A DNA stretch of 64,000 bases from Neodiprion pinetum (lineage: Eukaryota; Arthropoda; Insecta; Hymenoptera; Diprionidae): NCBI RefSeq assembly GCF_021155775.2, contig NC_060235.2, positions 25,677,598 to 25,741,597 on the forward strand, given 5' to 3'. The position numbers and the translations under genes are program-made. Below, piece after piece: positions 1-13,057 of this stretch. The first letter of the stretch is position 1. Each line of letters begins with the position of its first letter. The notes under the pieces were generated by a model, which searched no databases, was not told the origin of the DNA, and was given only the letters and a program-made list of their open reading frames with translations.

Positions 1-3000
1 CAGGCGATTTTTGACAACTCGTTCTTTGGGTGAAAATAATAAATGAATGTATATATTTATTGAAACTAAATAAAAATAATAATGAACAAAAAAAAAAAAA
101 AAAAACAAAAAACAAAACAAAACTAAAAAACTCAAACCATGTCGGCCTTCGCAACTACTACAGTAAGACGTCTCGGCCTTCTCGCAGTCCTCTTTCACGC
201 GTAATGTGTGTGAAGTTGCAGACTGATCGTATATAACAACTTCTGAAATCACGTTTTTCAATTCCAAGTCGCAATAGTTCGGGCCTTGTCGCGTGGCCTG
301 TGAAGAGTTCGTTCAAAGTCCGCACGGAATTCGGTATACAGTGTTAACATCAAAACCGTAAGTTCAATGAAACGCATCAGTCTACAGTTGTAACAATTGC
401 TCGTCTAATAACGACTTTTGTTTTCTAAATTCCACCAGGGATTAATAAATAAATAAATAAAACCGGCGATCCCTTCACCTGTCGGTTCGTCATAATATGT
501 ACATCCGAATGTGCAGCGTCCGAATCGAGTCAAAGCTCGCGTTCCGAGACCTTGGTCTAACTCTCGGCGAAAACAGATGTAAAAATAAAGAATCCCTCAT
601 TACATATACGACTATGTTAATCAGTGTACGAAGAGAAGCGAAATATTGTTTGAACTCGCGGTGCTTGATTTTTTTGGTTTCTCTTCTTCCTCTTTCGTCG
701 ATTCATCACGCTGCAAGCGTGACTCGGCAATACGCTGACAGACTGAGTTGCAGAAGAAAAATGATACACCGAAGGAGAGTGGTAAACGTTAACGGAAGTA
801 ATTCAACGAGTCCCAACAAAGGAAATGATTTTACAAATAAGTATCTGAATCTATGTACGGAATCGGATAAAAACATTCCGCAAAGAATACGTGGCGCACG
901 ATCATAATTTGGTTTCTCATTACTTCGAGCCCTTAATTGACCGTTCGAACCGTTAAACGCATATATCCGTAGAGTCGGAATCTCTGTGGCCTTGCGTCAC
1001 GTAGTATGTATGTATACATACCTATACATGTGTATAATAGCATCAATTACCATGGGAAATGAACCAGCTATCGACAAGGACAAAGTATTTCTAATAGAAA
1101 ATAAATCGTAGTTGGGAGTACGAACGTACAAAAATGTTTATTGTACGACGGAACGAGTTTCTGTGTGGATAATATTTCTTCTCGTTTTTTGATCTCATTA
1201 GCTGAACACAGATGAAAGATTAATAATAGCATCCATGGCTGCCCGAGACTAGAGCCTATCGCGATGGACTGACAAAGAAGTAGAAAAGAATAATTCTACC
1301 TCGTATAATTACGGAGTGTTGTAAAATGCGGTGATTAACTAAAATGTAGAGGTTCATGATTAGAAATTTGTTGTGATCATTCGTGGCGAACACCAAGATT
1401 CAGCGCTAAAATCAATCGTAGAAACGCGGCTGACGTTGGATATGATTCATTAGTCTATAATTATTAGGGTTACAAGATTTACCGAATAGCTAGATTTATG
1501 TGACTCTTACATAGAAATTAGCCACAAAATCATATAAAATACTTGTGAATTAAGTATTAATTAACGCTGTATCCAAGCGTTATTCGCAATACGTGTAATT
1601 GTTTAGGAGAAATAAAACGTAAAAAACTAGACGAAAATACCCACTCTACGCAAAACCTGTCAATCTAAGCCCCGATAATTATTACCATTACCCTGTTGTT
1701 TTTATATCGAATCGTTTAACAAGCGACGGAAGATAGCTCGAAAAACTCGTCGTATAAAGCCATTCGCTGCGGGGGCTTAAACGATAGGCATTATTATTAA
1801 CTCTTCTGCGATGTCGAATTACGCAGGTAACGAAAAAATGAACAAATAGAAGGGAGAGGAAAATACAATCGGTAAACCATGAATTGCGGCAAACTCAGAG
1901 GCTGCCCATTCGGCATCCTTAAATATGAAATCAAGCCGCGGGTTTTCGAAAGGAATCATCTAACTTAGGTTTTTCGTGTCTTTCTGAGCTGCAGGTTGAT
2001 CGGTTCCAGTCTCTCAGCCTCTCGACCTTCATATCCAACTCGAGATAATGAGTTGAAATGAGGCACTGCATATGTCGCGGATTCATTGCGTCGTTTTCGC
2101 TTTCACCGATTTACCTTCGTAGAAACACCGTGTTTCAATTAATTAATATTTAATCGGATCTGAAAATGGATGCTTATAGGCATACACACACACAGTCGTA
2201 ACTTGACGATGTTCCAACATCGCGTAAAAGGATTTACCCATTCCAAACATACCCAAACACTCCGTGTTAATTTTTCTATAATTATTATACAACCACTATT
2301 TGAAACTATGTGTGCAAACATAGAATATTTCACTTGTATTTATTTAAAATTGTTGTTGTAAAATTAACGGAGTTTTTCTGGAACTAATTATTTGAACGTT
2401 ACGTGTATTTATGTAAATTTTATGACAAACATATACAGAGGTGATAAGCGTTTACAGGAATTTGAAAATCTTAATCCGATTGAAGTGTTCAGTGATTTTC
2501 ACGTGAGACTGAAACACGATAAATGAACTTTTCGACGAGTTTCGTCACCAAATGTCGCCGATGGCGTGACGCTCTCGCGATAAAAAATATGGGAACTTTA
2601 AATATCATGTCCAAAAATCACTGGGGATAAAAAAATGTGGGGTGAGCGATCCTTTATCGAATATTCTCATCATCCATTTACGCATTACGTGACATTATGA
2701 CATTTATGACATAGCCTTGTACAGTTTCAACCATGACAACCATATCCGTCATTATCAACTTCGCAATTGCCACGATGGATTTTTAGTGTATATCTAAATA
2801 AGAGTAAGTTGACATTGACACGCCAATGAAGGTTTAATCGGATTTATGATCGACGGTATAAAAATAATAGGAGTGTCTATAATTTCATTCTCAACTTTGC
2901 AAACATGTGTCAGGGAAGTATTCGCTACCGTTTTAAACTTCATGAGAATTATATAATCAAGTACGCAACCGAGTAGAATCTGGTCGGCGGAAATTAATAC

Positions 3001-6000
3001 GCTAATTTTAATTCAGCGTTTTTTTCTCTCACCACTCGTAACTTCTCCTGTTCTGAATCGCTGCTGAAGAGCCTCAACCTCGGTTTTCACCGAATCGGTA
3101 CTGCCTTATACGTCCTCGAGTTAACCGAAAATGAAATCGGGGAAAAAGGATGAGAGCGAAGGTACAAGAAAAACGGACTCTGCAAATTAGAAATCTGTTC
3201 AAGCGTCGTCTGATAATCTCAAAATGATGTTCATAAGCGAGCACAAATTTCAATCGAAGGATAAAACGAGGTTAAATTAAATTTTACGATATTCGTAAAA
3301 TCCAGTTATCCCGATAATACTTGATGCTCATTCGTCTCTCCCGAATATCACCGGTAATAAAAAGTCTTTTTTTTTTCAATAATCTGAGATAAAAAAGCAA
3401 ATTGAGCAATACAAATTGAAACGCAACGTTGTTATATAATAGTCAGTTTGCAATTACAATTGGACGATTATGAAATAAATCCACTGTAAAAAATCTTTAT
3501 GATTTCAAACATCGAACAGAAGAAAAAAAAAACGCTTCACTCATTCACCATAGAACAATATTACATTTCTTTTGGTTTTTTCATGTTAATCTAAATCTCA
3601 TTCCTAGACAAACTAGACTGGAATTGAAAGAACTTCGTTGACGTCGCATCCTTGAATCACCTCATTACTAAATACGGTTGTTGAGCTTTCTGAGTGAATC
3701 CTTTTGGATCTTCTCAAGAGACAGAATTCACTTAATCCCTTTTAGTAAAATGCGAGTAACATGCGTTTGAAAAAGAAGTCTTCAATATCTGTCCTCAATA
3801 ATCTTTCATAGCGTACTCGACTATTGGTATACATTTTAATTATGTAAAATTATTGTCAAATTAATGGTCTTGTAATGAGAATTAGGGTAAGGCTGAGCAG
3901 AAGTTATAAATTAGTAAAACTGAAACAATGATTATCAACAAAGTTAACTCAAAAATAATCATTTACTGCGGAAGTCGGTTGGAGCGGTTAAAAGAGAATT
4001 AGGAGTAGTCCGAGTGACCTCGAGAACAACATTAATCATTAATCTGAATGACAAGATATATTAGGAGAGGAATATGTAAGCATGCAAAAAAGCGAGGATA
4101 TTTATCACTGGAAACCAAAGGTACTGGTGTACTAAAATATATTACATAGTATTATTTCGGATCCGGTAACAAGTCGATCCTCTCACTACGGAACAAGTTT
4201 CATTGGTTACGTAAAGCATTGTATGACTTTGTGAGAACGCAACGCATTCGAGAAACTTTGAATCAATTTTCCAATAATGCTTGCATGACAATTATCTCAC
4301 ATGTAACGCGTACCTTGTTGGAAGCTGTGAAAAAAAAACTATTTAATTTAATTAATTTAATAGTGCAAAACACTGTGGTCGTAAAAATTGAGGTGTAGAA
4401 AAAAAATTCATTCTCCATTCAATTACTCGATAATAGATGATTCTCATCAACGGAAATGCTATTCAATGTGCGTCAGTTCGATCTGCAATACTTAATTCGT
4501 ACCGGAGGAGGAAAAAAAAACTTGTTCACGTAATGTCGCAATCGCTGCTTGTGCAGGCATTAGATTTTTGAATACATTACTATCGCTTACTGACTCGAAT
4601 TCAATTAAACAACCAGTGTAATAGTTCAGTATTTCTCTAGCAATGTCAAAACCAGGCGTGACAAATGTCTGTCTCAGTGCACTTGAGGCTTAGTATAAAT
4701 GTTTCAATTTCCTTTCTAATAGAAAGTTAAGAAATTTACTCAACCTTGAAATATGATTTTTCTCATAATAATGATAATCAGGGTTTTGAGAGTTACTCGT
4801 TCAGATATTTCAGTGCTGTGTTTCACAAGAATAAATTTCCAAGTTGAAAAATAGAATTCGAGTTTTAATTCAAATATATTAGCATTGAAGAAATGTGCAC
4901 AATTATAATGTTATTTTAAACCAGACATCAGCGGTATGAAATCAATTCACCTCGAAATCGATTTTTCAACTCGCTTGTCCAGCTTATTTTGATTGGAATC
5001 GATTCAACAACAGCTCGAGTCAGGAAATGATTCATCTGGAAGAAATAATTGGTTATTATTTTGTAAATCAAGAAAATCGAATGCAGTTGAACAATAATAG
5101 CATACTTGTAATTGTTTTAGCTTTGAAAACCCGACGGCTTTAAAAACTCGTCTTGTTACCGGCTGACGTTGCATTTTCTAGTTCCTCGACATGAATGATT
5201 TTTTACAAATTTCAATCGTATAACTTGTATGAGTTTAGTTAAAGATACATTCTAAAGAGAGATTGAATTTCTCGATCGGATGCCATTGGTCATATTTAGC
5301 GATAAATCGTTGCACGACGGGATTTCAACGAAGTAACAGAAATACTTGACATCTCTAATTTATAAAAATCTTGACGGGCTAGAATTGAGTTAATTGAAGC
5401 AGAATTAAGAACGTCGATTCGAATGGAAGTTTGATTCGTGAATGGAATTTTTTATCATTCACGTATTGTCATGATGTTAATTTAACGACAATTTGTATAT
5501 GGTTTTAGGTGAACAAAAATATGAGAAAAATTTAAATCCAAGACCTCTAGACCTCACGGTTTGCGAAAAATTAAGTTAAGCTGGTCGAAGGTTCGCGTAT
5601 TGGTCAATATACAAGCTTTACACAAAGACAACCAAAATGCGAAATTACGGTCAGTGCATTCCGAATATCTGTAGCCGTTATTAAAAAAAAGGTGATCTTT
5701 TCAATAATTCAGTAAAAATTGGCTAAAAAAGTTAATAAACAGCGTGCAGGGTTTCGGTTGAAAGCCCATACGAGCTGCTGCATATTATCCATCAACCATT
5801 GATACCTTAAGACGGGATGGCGAAAGGTCGCCGATTATAGTCCAACTGTAAGGTGTGAAACTCGGTGAAAAGTCCAGGCCGTCGACGTTCTCTGACCAGT
5901 GAAAGACTCGGAGATACGAGGAAAACTCACGAGCCAATGGCTGCCAAGTGGAACGAGGCAATCAACCGATCACCGGGTCTAAAATTCGAGAGTATATAAC

Positions 6001-7579
6001 TGCAGTCTGCAGGGTGTATATACTTTGTTACCGGTGAATTGGATTCATCTTAAATTATCCAGTGATCAAAGGCGCGACGCGTCGAGGGAATGGCTTCTCC
6101 TCTCTTCACTTGGGCTTGGTAGGCCGTTTTCGATATCAGTTCAACTACCGCATGCTTGGAAAACCGAAGGCGTTACATCCAGGCTTAGAGTTCGTATGAT
6201 ACTGAATTTTCACTGCAGTCGAATTTTAGTCTGGACGCAAAATTGTCAAGTCAGTGTAGATTTTGCAGTGAGTGAGTGACAGTCAGCGGAGTGACTTGTG
6301 ATTTCCGTTGACATCCATCTTTTTTCAAACTCCAATAGTCGAACCAGTGACTCGCGGGTACCATTCAGATTTTTAAGGGAACATGCACACGGATGGATTC
6401 GAAGAGAGTGAAAGGGGTGTTGTTCAAATTGAAAAGAGATTTTATTTCTTCTGAGCGAATTTATTCTTTCGCAAATGATGCTTTGTCAATTCCGGCTAAA
6501 TTTCTGCAAAACAAGTGTCGCAAACGCGTTGTGATAATCTGCAGTTAAAGGGATATCGGATCTTTCACATTCACCGACAAATTATGCAAATCATATTTTG
6601 CAATTTCTTCTCCTGCGCGATAAATTCGCTGAGAATTTTCAGAAACAACGTGGCTTTGTGATCGCGACGCTGAGGTCACTGTGAAAAGTTTGGCAACTTG
6701 ATGAAGATATGCGTACATCGTATGGGATACGGCTACGAATTAGCATGCCGTAACCTCAAATCGAGTGAAAACTAGTTACCACTAAAGTATTTTCGTCAAC
6801 TTTTTGAAGTTTTCTTAACGAACCCGAAAGCACCGAATTGCCAATTCTATAATTTTGCCCAAAGTTTGGAAAGATTTCATTACTGTAGGGAAGTTAAAAC
6901 AAGCGTAGAATACGTTTCGATTGCTCAGTCGGTGATGAAGAAATGACAATTTGGTGTTTTTCATTGATCATTGTAGACTGAAACATAAAGTATATTTACG
7001 TTCGCACATGCATCGGGAATCGTTTTGATATATTGGTCATCAGAAATCGACAATATTCCAGTAGAAGGTAACAATTGATCATCATTGAATTGTGACTCAG
7101 CCATCGTAACATCCTTATTGGCAGTACGTCCATGCACTTGTTTGATTTCGAGAGTCGTCGTCAGGTTCTTTATTTTTTTGACGTAAGCTTCTAAATTTTA
7201 ATCATGATTGAGAAACGTGAGATTCTTGAAAAAAGCACCCATTTTTTTAAGAACAATTTTGTGGGAAGACATTGTATCATGTTTGTATCATTGGTAACTA
7301 GGCGCAAACTATAAAACGACTAAAATCAGAGCTTTATTGTCTTGAAAATTGAAAAATCGATCATTTCCATACACAAAGCTATAGTTCAGGATCGTTGATA
7401 TTCAACGAGTTTGAGAAAGCCTGATCTTCGATTTAAATATCGCTGGCTTAAGGTGGGTCAGCAGGAACTGCATTCGTTGTAGAACGATTAAAACTTCAAT
7501 GAGTCTGTATTTTTCAACTCGTACCGAATCCCTCGACCCAAGCCTAAGTTTTTCACACGGAAGTTGAGCTGCAAGTGAA
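1..7579. other. intergenic / upstream region with no supported gene
   Basis: No reading frame here carries a recognisable domain or a consistent exon series. A poly-A run lies at 88-105, followed by A-rich sequence to about 127. An open frame at 497-907 (+) contains a hydrophobic stretch and basic clusters but has no splice or family support. The right end (about 5990 onward) is probably the 5' flank of JHBP gene A and has TATA-like sequences near 5994 and 7310. Confidence 0.5.
5992..6000 (+). promoter_or_regulatory. weak candidate TATA element upstream of JHBP gene A
   Basis: A TATATAA sequence stands about 1.6 kb before the start codon of gene A, and a strong donor (GTGAGT at 6268) lies about 270 bases further on. 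The two could bound a non-coding first exon. A rival TATAAAA at 7310-7316 lies 270 bases before the start codon. Neither has a clear initiator at the usual distance, so promoter position is unresolved. Confidence 0.25.
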
Positions 7580-10500
7580 ATGCATAAAAGCAACCGTACG
7601 CTGAATAGTCGTATCTGTTTCAGGCTAGCCGCATGGCTTCTCGGGACCACGATGGCAGTTTTACGTGAGTAATTACAGCACAGAGAGAAAGAGAGAGAGA
7701 GAGAAATTGATATGTATCTGAGGCCAAGTATGCCGTGATAGCTTTGTAACGAAGGCGCAGAAGTGGTTTGGAAATTGCCAATAAAAACCTGTTCCAACGT
7801 ACGGCTGCGATTTATAGTATCCACCAGAAATATTTAACCTGAAGCTCGTTACATAACACGCATCGATACGGGTGATTATGTAAATTTCCAGCATGTTCGT
7901 TCGGGTATTGCGCTCGACACGGTGCCTTTAAATGCCAGTTTGAGTCTGCTTTTTTGTTTCGTGAATTGAGTGCCTTGAACAAACCACGTGTGTTTACAAT
8001 TAACCGATCTTCCATTTGTTTGCAACTTTTTTGTACAAGGCAATTGCTGTTCCAGCTTCGTACATCGTGCCGTGCAAAAAATCTAACCCGAACTTGGACC
8101 GATGTATCACTGAAACCATCGAAAGCCTCAGGGAGCGGCTTGCCGAAGGCATTCCGGAACTGGGAGCACCGGCATTGGAACCTCTTCAGTTGGAGAATGT
8201 TCGTTTGCTACGGGGTCCCGTGGGCGCGAGGCTGGACGTTAATTTAACGAACATGGAGGTGGGCCGAAAATTTGGGACTAGATCCTCGGAATTGCCATTC
8301 TCTGCATTAACGTACACTGGAAAAAAGTTCGCTGCTTTCCAAGGAAACGAGTCGATATTAAAATTGTTTCAAACGTGGCCATTATTTGTTCAAGTATTGG
8401 AACAAGGTCTAAATCCTAGTTTTTGCTGGAAAAATAATCCAATCAAAGTATAGGATTCTTAGCTCAAGTCTTAGAGGTACCTTATAATTTTACGAGACTC
8501 TTTTCCATCTAAATAACTTGGATTATCGAATTCAGTAATTTTTAACGCAAGGTACAAAAAGTCTTGAATTAGCTAAACTCTGGTTTCTGATTCCTGCAAC
8601 ATAAAAAAAGTTGTTATCATTTACGAAAATAAATTTATTATCTAAACGATTTTATGAATTCCGGATAAAATCCGGATTATAACCGTCTTAAATGAAAAAA
8701 AGTCGCATGCTGTGAGTCACCTCTGAGCATTATTTCCGATGATAACGATAAAGCCAATATAGAATTCATTGATAGCGAAAGACTGTATTCATTAGTGAAA
8801 AGACGAAGTTTCATCAATTAATTCAAGAAACGTAAGTAGGTTACTGATTATTCGTAGCATCCTTGACTCGTTGGCCTAGCTCGTAGTAATTCTATATATT
8901 TTCTATCACAATTACTACAGGTTCGGCAAAATTAACTATGTACATTGATGGCCGAAGTAGCTAAATAAAATTCAACTACACGTGTCGTAACAGTCGTATA
9001 ATCATCGACGTCTCTTGTATTATCCTAGACCTCGTTCATTATTACGGAGTAAATAGGGCTTCGTCTTGTTCGCAGGTGAGAGGCCCTTCGACGTTCAAGG
9101 TTCACAACCTTAAGTCGAATTTGGACAAGAACAGTTTCACCTTCAGGGTCGCGTTCGACAGGCTCACTTTTCGAGGTAAATACCAGATGGATGCGAGGGT
9201 GCTGCTTCTCAGATTGGCTGGAAAAGGAGATGTCACTGGAAACTTTAGTGAGTAATAGTCTACTTCTTTGGCTGAAATAAACTCTGAGTACAGCAGAAAT
9301 GACAATTGAAACGTCACGTTCCGGAAAATGGAATGATTTCCCAGTATCGTTGCGGGCAAACGGATATATTAAAATATCAGAAAAATTTGGTGGTATTATT
9401 CTTTGTCGAAAAGAAAATATCAGACCCAAATGTATTTTTTAAATTATTACAAAGTCTCCTATATTTATTAGCAATGCAAATTTGGAGCACCGTTTTCCGG
9501 TTGGAAAAATTCACGTATACAATGCGGATACAGAAAAACTATAGACAGATTTTTTCTCTCCCGTCACTAGCAGTGAAAATGTCATGGATAAAAAAAAAAA
9601 ATCACTGTAGAATCTTGACAAATTTTATAGTTAATATGTTCTCGTAGAATCGAATTTCCTTAACTCATCCGAGCTAATGAATAAACTAAGCGAGTCTAAA
9701 TTATCGTGCGATTGACTTTTTAATAACTTTATTACGAATTGCGCAATGCTTCCGAGTTAGGTGTCCGGTTAAAATGTCATGAAAACGTGTTTCGCTTTTT
9801 TATTACTTCAATTCATGCATCTTACACACACTTGTCTATTATATGGCAGCTGGTTACTCATCGGATGTCGTACTACGAGGGCATAAAGTCGTGCGAAACG
9901 AAGTCGAATATTTGAATTTCGAGAGAATGAAGCTGAAAATAAAAATCGGCGAGGCCAAAATACATCTGAGCAACTTATTCGGAGGAGATCCGATACTGGG
10001 TGAGTATCAGGATGTTTTAAATATTTTCTCCGAGCTCCCGTCACTAAAAAAGTAAGTTTTAATCACTCAGAGAAATCAAGTCAAGAAACGGGTCCATGAA
10101 AAAATTTTAGAAGGCAGCACAGTGCAATTTTCGATCTGCTATCCAGATGAAATAATAAATTTCACCAGAAACATCGATACATCGAAACGTCTGGACAACT
10201 GTCGCATAGCTGAAAAATTTTACCTCTGTAAGGCCTGAAGAAATGATCGAATTGTTATGGCACGAAACACAAGTGATATTCAAGAATTGATTATTTAAAA
10301 TGACATGGCAATTAATTTATTGAGAATTAATCTAATTTTCTCAACAACAACCCCGACTCGTAGAATATCGACGAGTGTTATTTGAGATATTCAGAATTAC
10401 CAAAGAGCGTGAAAGCCTTTAACCATATTGCAAAGAGAAGGGTAACTTTGATCAGAGTATAAACATCGGCTCGAGTAAAATGCAAAATCGATATATCGTG

Positions 10501-12648
10501 CACATTGTTCAGAATCATCGTAAGTTATACGTCTCAATTGCAATCGACAAATTTTCAATAACTTAATTAACGTGAAATTTTTTATAATGCCGGGTCTGGA
10601 GTTTAATTTTCTTCAATAATATGACGATTACTTGGTTATTCGTTTAAACCTTGCTGGAGCCGAATTAATCAGAGAAGGCAGAATTTCAGAAATTTGTTGA
10701 AACGTTGAAGTTAGACGTGATGTTAATACCGTGGTTTCTTTGGGTGTTCAAAGCTTAATTTTACGGTGCATACTTAGATGAAAAAAAATCGAAAATGACA
10801 TGTTCAAACAACCTACCGAGTATATTAATCGCAAATGAATAGTGGGTGGTTGGAATGTCGTTTTACAATCAAGGCACGGTGAGACGCGATAAAAAGACCG
10901 ATTGTCCGTATCGGCATCTGGTGTTAAAAATAGCTTCCCGTATTCACCTGCAACCAGCTGGGGGGTCTCGATAAGTTCGAGAAACAATCACATAGAACCT
11001 CTAGTTGAACGAATAATGATCGCGTTAAACTGACAATGAGCCGCCACAACTGCGTAATCAAAGTATTAAACACGCCAGATTTAATCACAGATCGTGGGAT
11101 AGACGTTCCAAATATTGAACCACTTGTGTTCCACGATTATAGTAAGTCACGTGTTCGAATTGGAAAAGGTGCAATTATTCCGATGAAACGCATTCATTAA
11201 ATGGCGCCAGGATATTTCATGAATATAAACAAAAGTATTCTCTGCTCGCTAGAAATCACGAGAAATTTGTCTGAAAGTTGAATAAAATTGTTTCAACGCA
11301 GTAATAGAAGTGAATTATTTTTCTTAGAACGCATAGAAGTCTCGAGAAGAATTGTAAAAGTCATCATTTTTCGACTTTCGCGCTGCAGACTTGAATAAGT
11401 ATACGACAGAACGATGTATCATTGGGATTAGAGATGAATTAGAGTAAGAATATTGATAATTCTCTGTATGGGTGGAGCTCTGGCGTCTAATGCGATTTTA
11501 CCAACCTTGGGCATGCTTGACCGAATATTTAAACGACTAAAGTGAAGTCCATAAGTACACGAATCAGAAGAATGTGTATTTTAAATGCCGAAATAGTTGC
11601 GTTTGCGATTTCAACAATTTTTACCATACTTATTGAACATAAACGTAAAACCTTTTAAAACTTCAGATAGAAGTGCAAATACTGCATATATGCATGAACA
11701 CCATTTTTTTCTTCAATATTAAGAAGCTACTTTAAACTTTGTACTCACGGACTGTCATCGTAATTAATGCCTGTAAAAATTTTATACGATTTAATAGTGA
11801 GCGCATCAATATACGATTTTTCACAAATCTATCATTCGACTCACATCTGAGGTGTGATTATTTATTCACAATCTTTTGCAGCGCTTATTAGCATATGGTC
11901 GTTTAATCTACTGACTGATGTAACTTGCCATGAAAAAACTTGTCGACAGCGTGATCACTGTCACGCAATAAAATTTAATAGTCGGTGTATAAACGCTTTA
12001 TCTTCCACGTGCGTGACTGAATTCGCTTTTCTTATATTCGATAGAGTTTGCTCATACTGGTTTCTTTTTACAAGGATCAGAACTTTGCACCGGTTGATTC
12101 TTTCTTTACCACGGTTTTTTCCCTTACCTTGGCAATGTGTTCAACGACATAGAATTCTGTATACGAATGTGTGTATAAATATTTTTTTAGTTCCCGTTTC
12201 ATAAAAAATCCCCAAATACATTCGACTCGGTACGCTAAGATTCCCAAAATGACGGCAAAATTTATCGCAGGATCGATGGAAAAATTAAAACGAGTTGTTT
12301 ACAGCTAAAAATATTCAGGGATATCTAATCCGATTCTTTGTAGATAAATCAGTTATTCGTCTACGTGATTTCGATGATGTTAAAAATTGACACACCTTCT
12401 TGCTGCCGTTGATCTCAAGCTCAAAATTATCCTTTTGCGAAGATCAAACGATTTCAAATCACGACTATAGACTGAAAAATTTCTTCGTTATAGGTCCAGC
12501 GACCAACGACATATTGAACACAAACAGTGCGGTGTTCGTTGAAGAATTGAAGCCAGTTTTAGAGTCTTCGTTGGCGGACCTTTTCACCGATGTCGCCAAT
12601 ACAGTCACAACGTCATTCACGTACAAAGAACTTTTCCCAGAGGACTAG
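7580..12648 (+). CDS. takeout/JHBP-family secreted protein, gene A (5 exons, 254 aa)
   Basis: Predicted secreted carrier of a small hydrophobic ligand, of the takeout/JHBP (Pfam JHBP) family. Exons are 7580-7664, 8056-8258, 9076-9247, 9850-9999 and 12494-12648, with intron phases 1, 0, 1, 1 and GT-AG borders. Residues 1-30 form a signal peptide (hydrophobic LAAWLLGTTMAVL). The diagnostic N-terminal Cys pair is C35 and C45, inside YIVPCKKSNPNLDRC, followed by the family pattern GIPELGAPALEPL (60-72). The central strand GKYQMDARVLLLRLAGKGDVTG (130-151) and the C-terminal helix ELKPVLESSLADLF match the family. Length is normal. The start at 7580 is the only in-frame ATG giving a signal peptide. 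A strong acceptor at 7623 leaves open an alternative first exon further upstream. It is convergent with gene B. Confidence 0.88.
7682..7705. repeat. (GA)n microsatellite
   Basis: A GA-dinucleotide tract interrupted by one AAA lies in intron 1 of gene A, about 15 bases past the splice donor. Confidence 0.85.
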
Positions 12649-13057
12649 TGCCGAGGAGAAGTAAGAATAAGAAAATACCAATGTTTAAGCTAACCCGACT
12701 TTTCCCCATTCAAATTGTTTCTCTAGTATCAAATTTATCGTATTAAAAATTAATGGTAAGAGATATCTGTCGACCACTTTTTCTGAAATAAGACTGTATA
12801 ATTATAATTCCCAATGCATCGAATGATCGATCGTTCTTATCGACGTCATCGATTGGCTTGAAATTGGAGTGAGGTGAAAAAAGAAGTTGAAATACGCGGC
12901 GTGTAAAAAAATCGTTTATTTGGCATATAAAACCCCGGCCTGTTGCAACTGGGTCCTGGGCACAGGCAGTATCTACTGTTTGTGAAACCGTCAGGATGAG
13001 TCGAGGCTGCGTGCGAAATTGGTGCGTCCGTTAACTGATCGTGACTCGGCTGTATCT
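12649..13057. other. convergent intergenic spacer between genes A and B
   Basis: This 409-base spacer holds both 3' UTRs. ATTAAA at 12742-12747 is a candidate poly(A) signal for gene A. TTTATT at 12915-12920, which is AATAAA on the minus strand, is one for gene B. The two transcripts would end about 170 bases apart, or overlap slightly. Confidence 0.6.
12915..12920 (-). terminator. poly(A) signal AATAAA of gene B
   Basis: A perfect minus-strand AATAAA lies 138 bases beyond the gene B stop codon, which is a normal 3' UTR distance. Confidence 0.5.
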
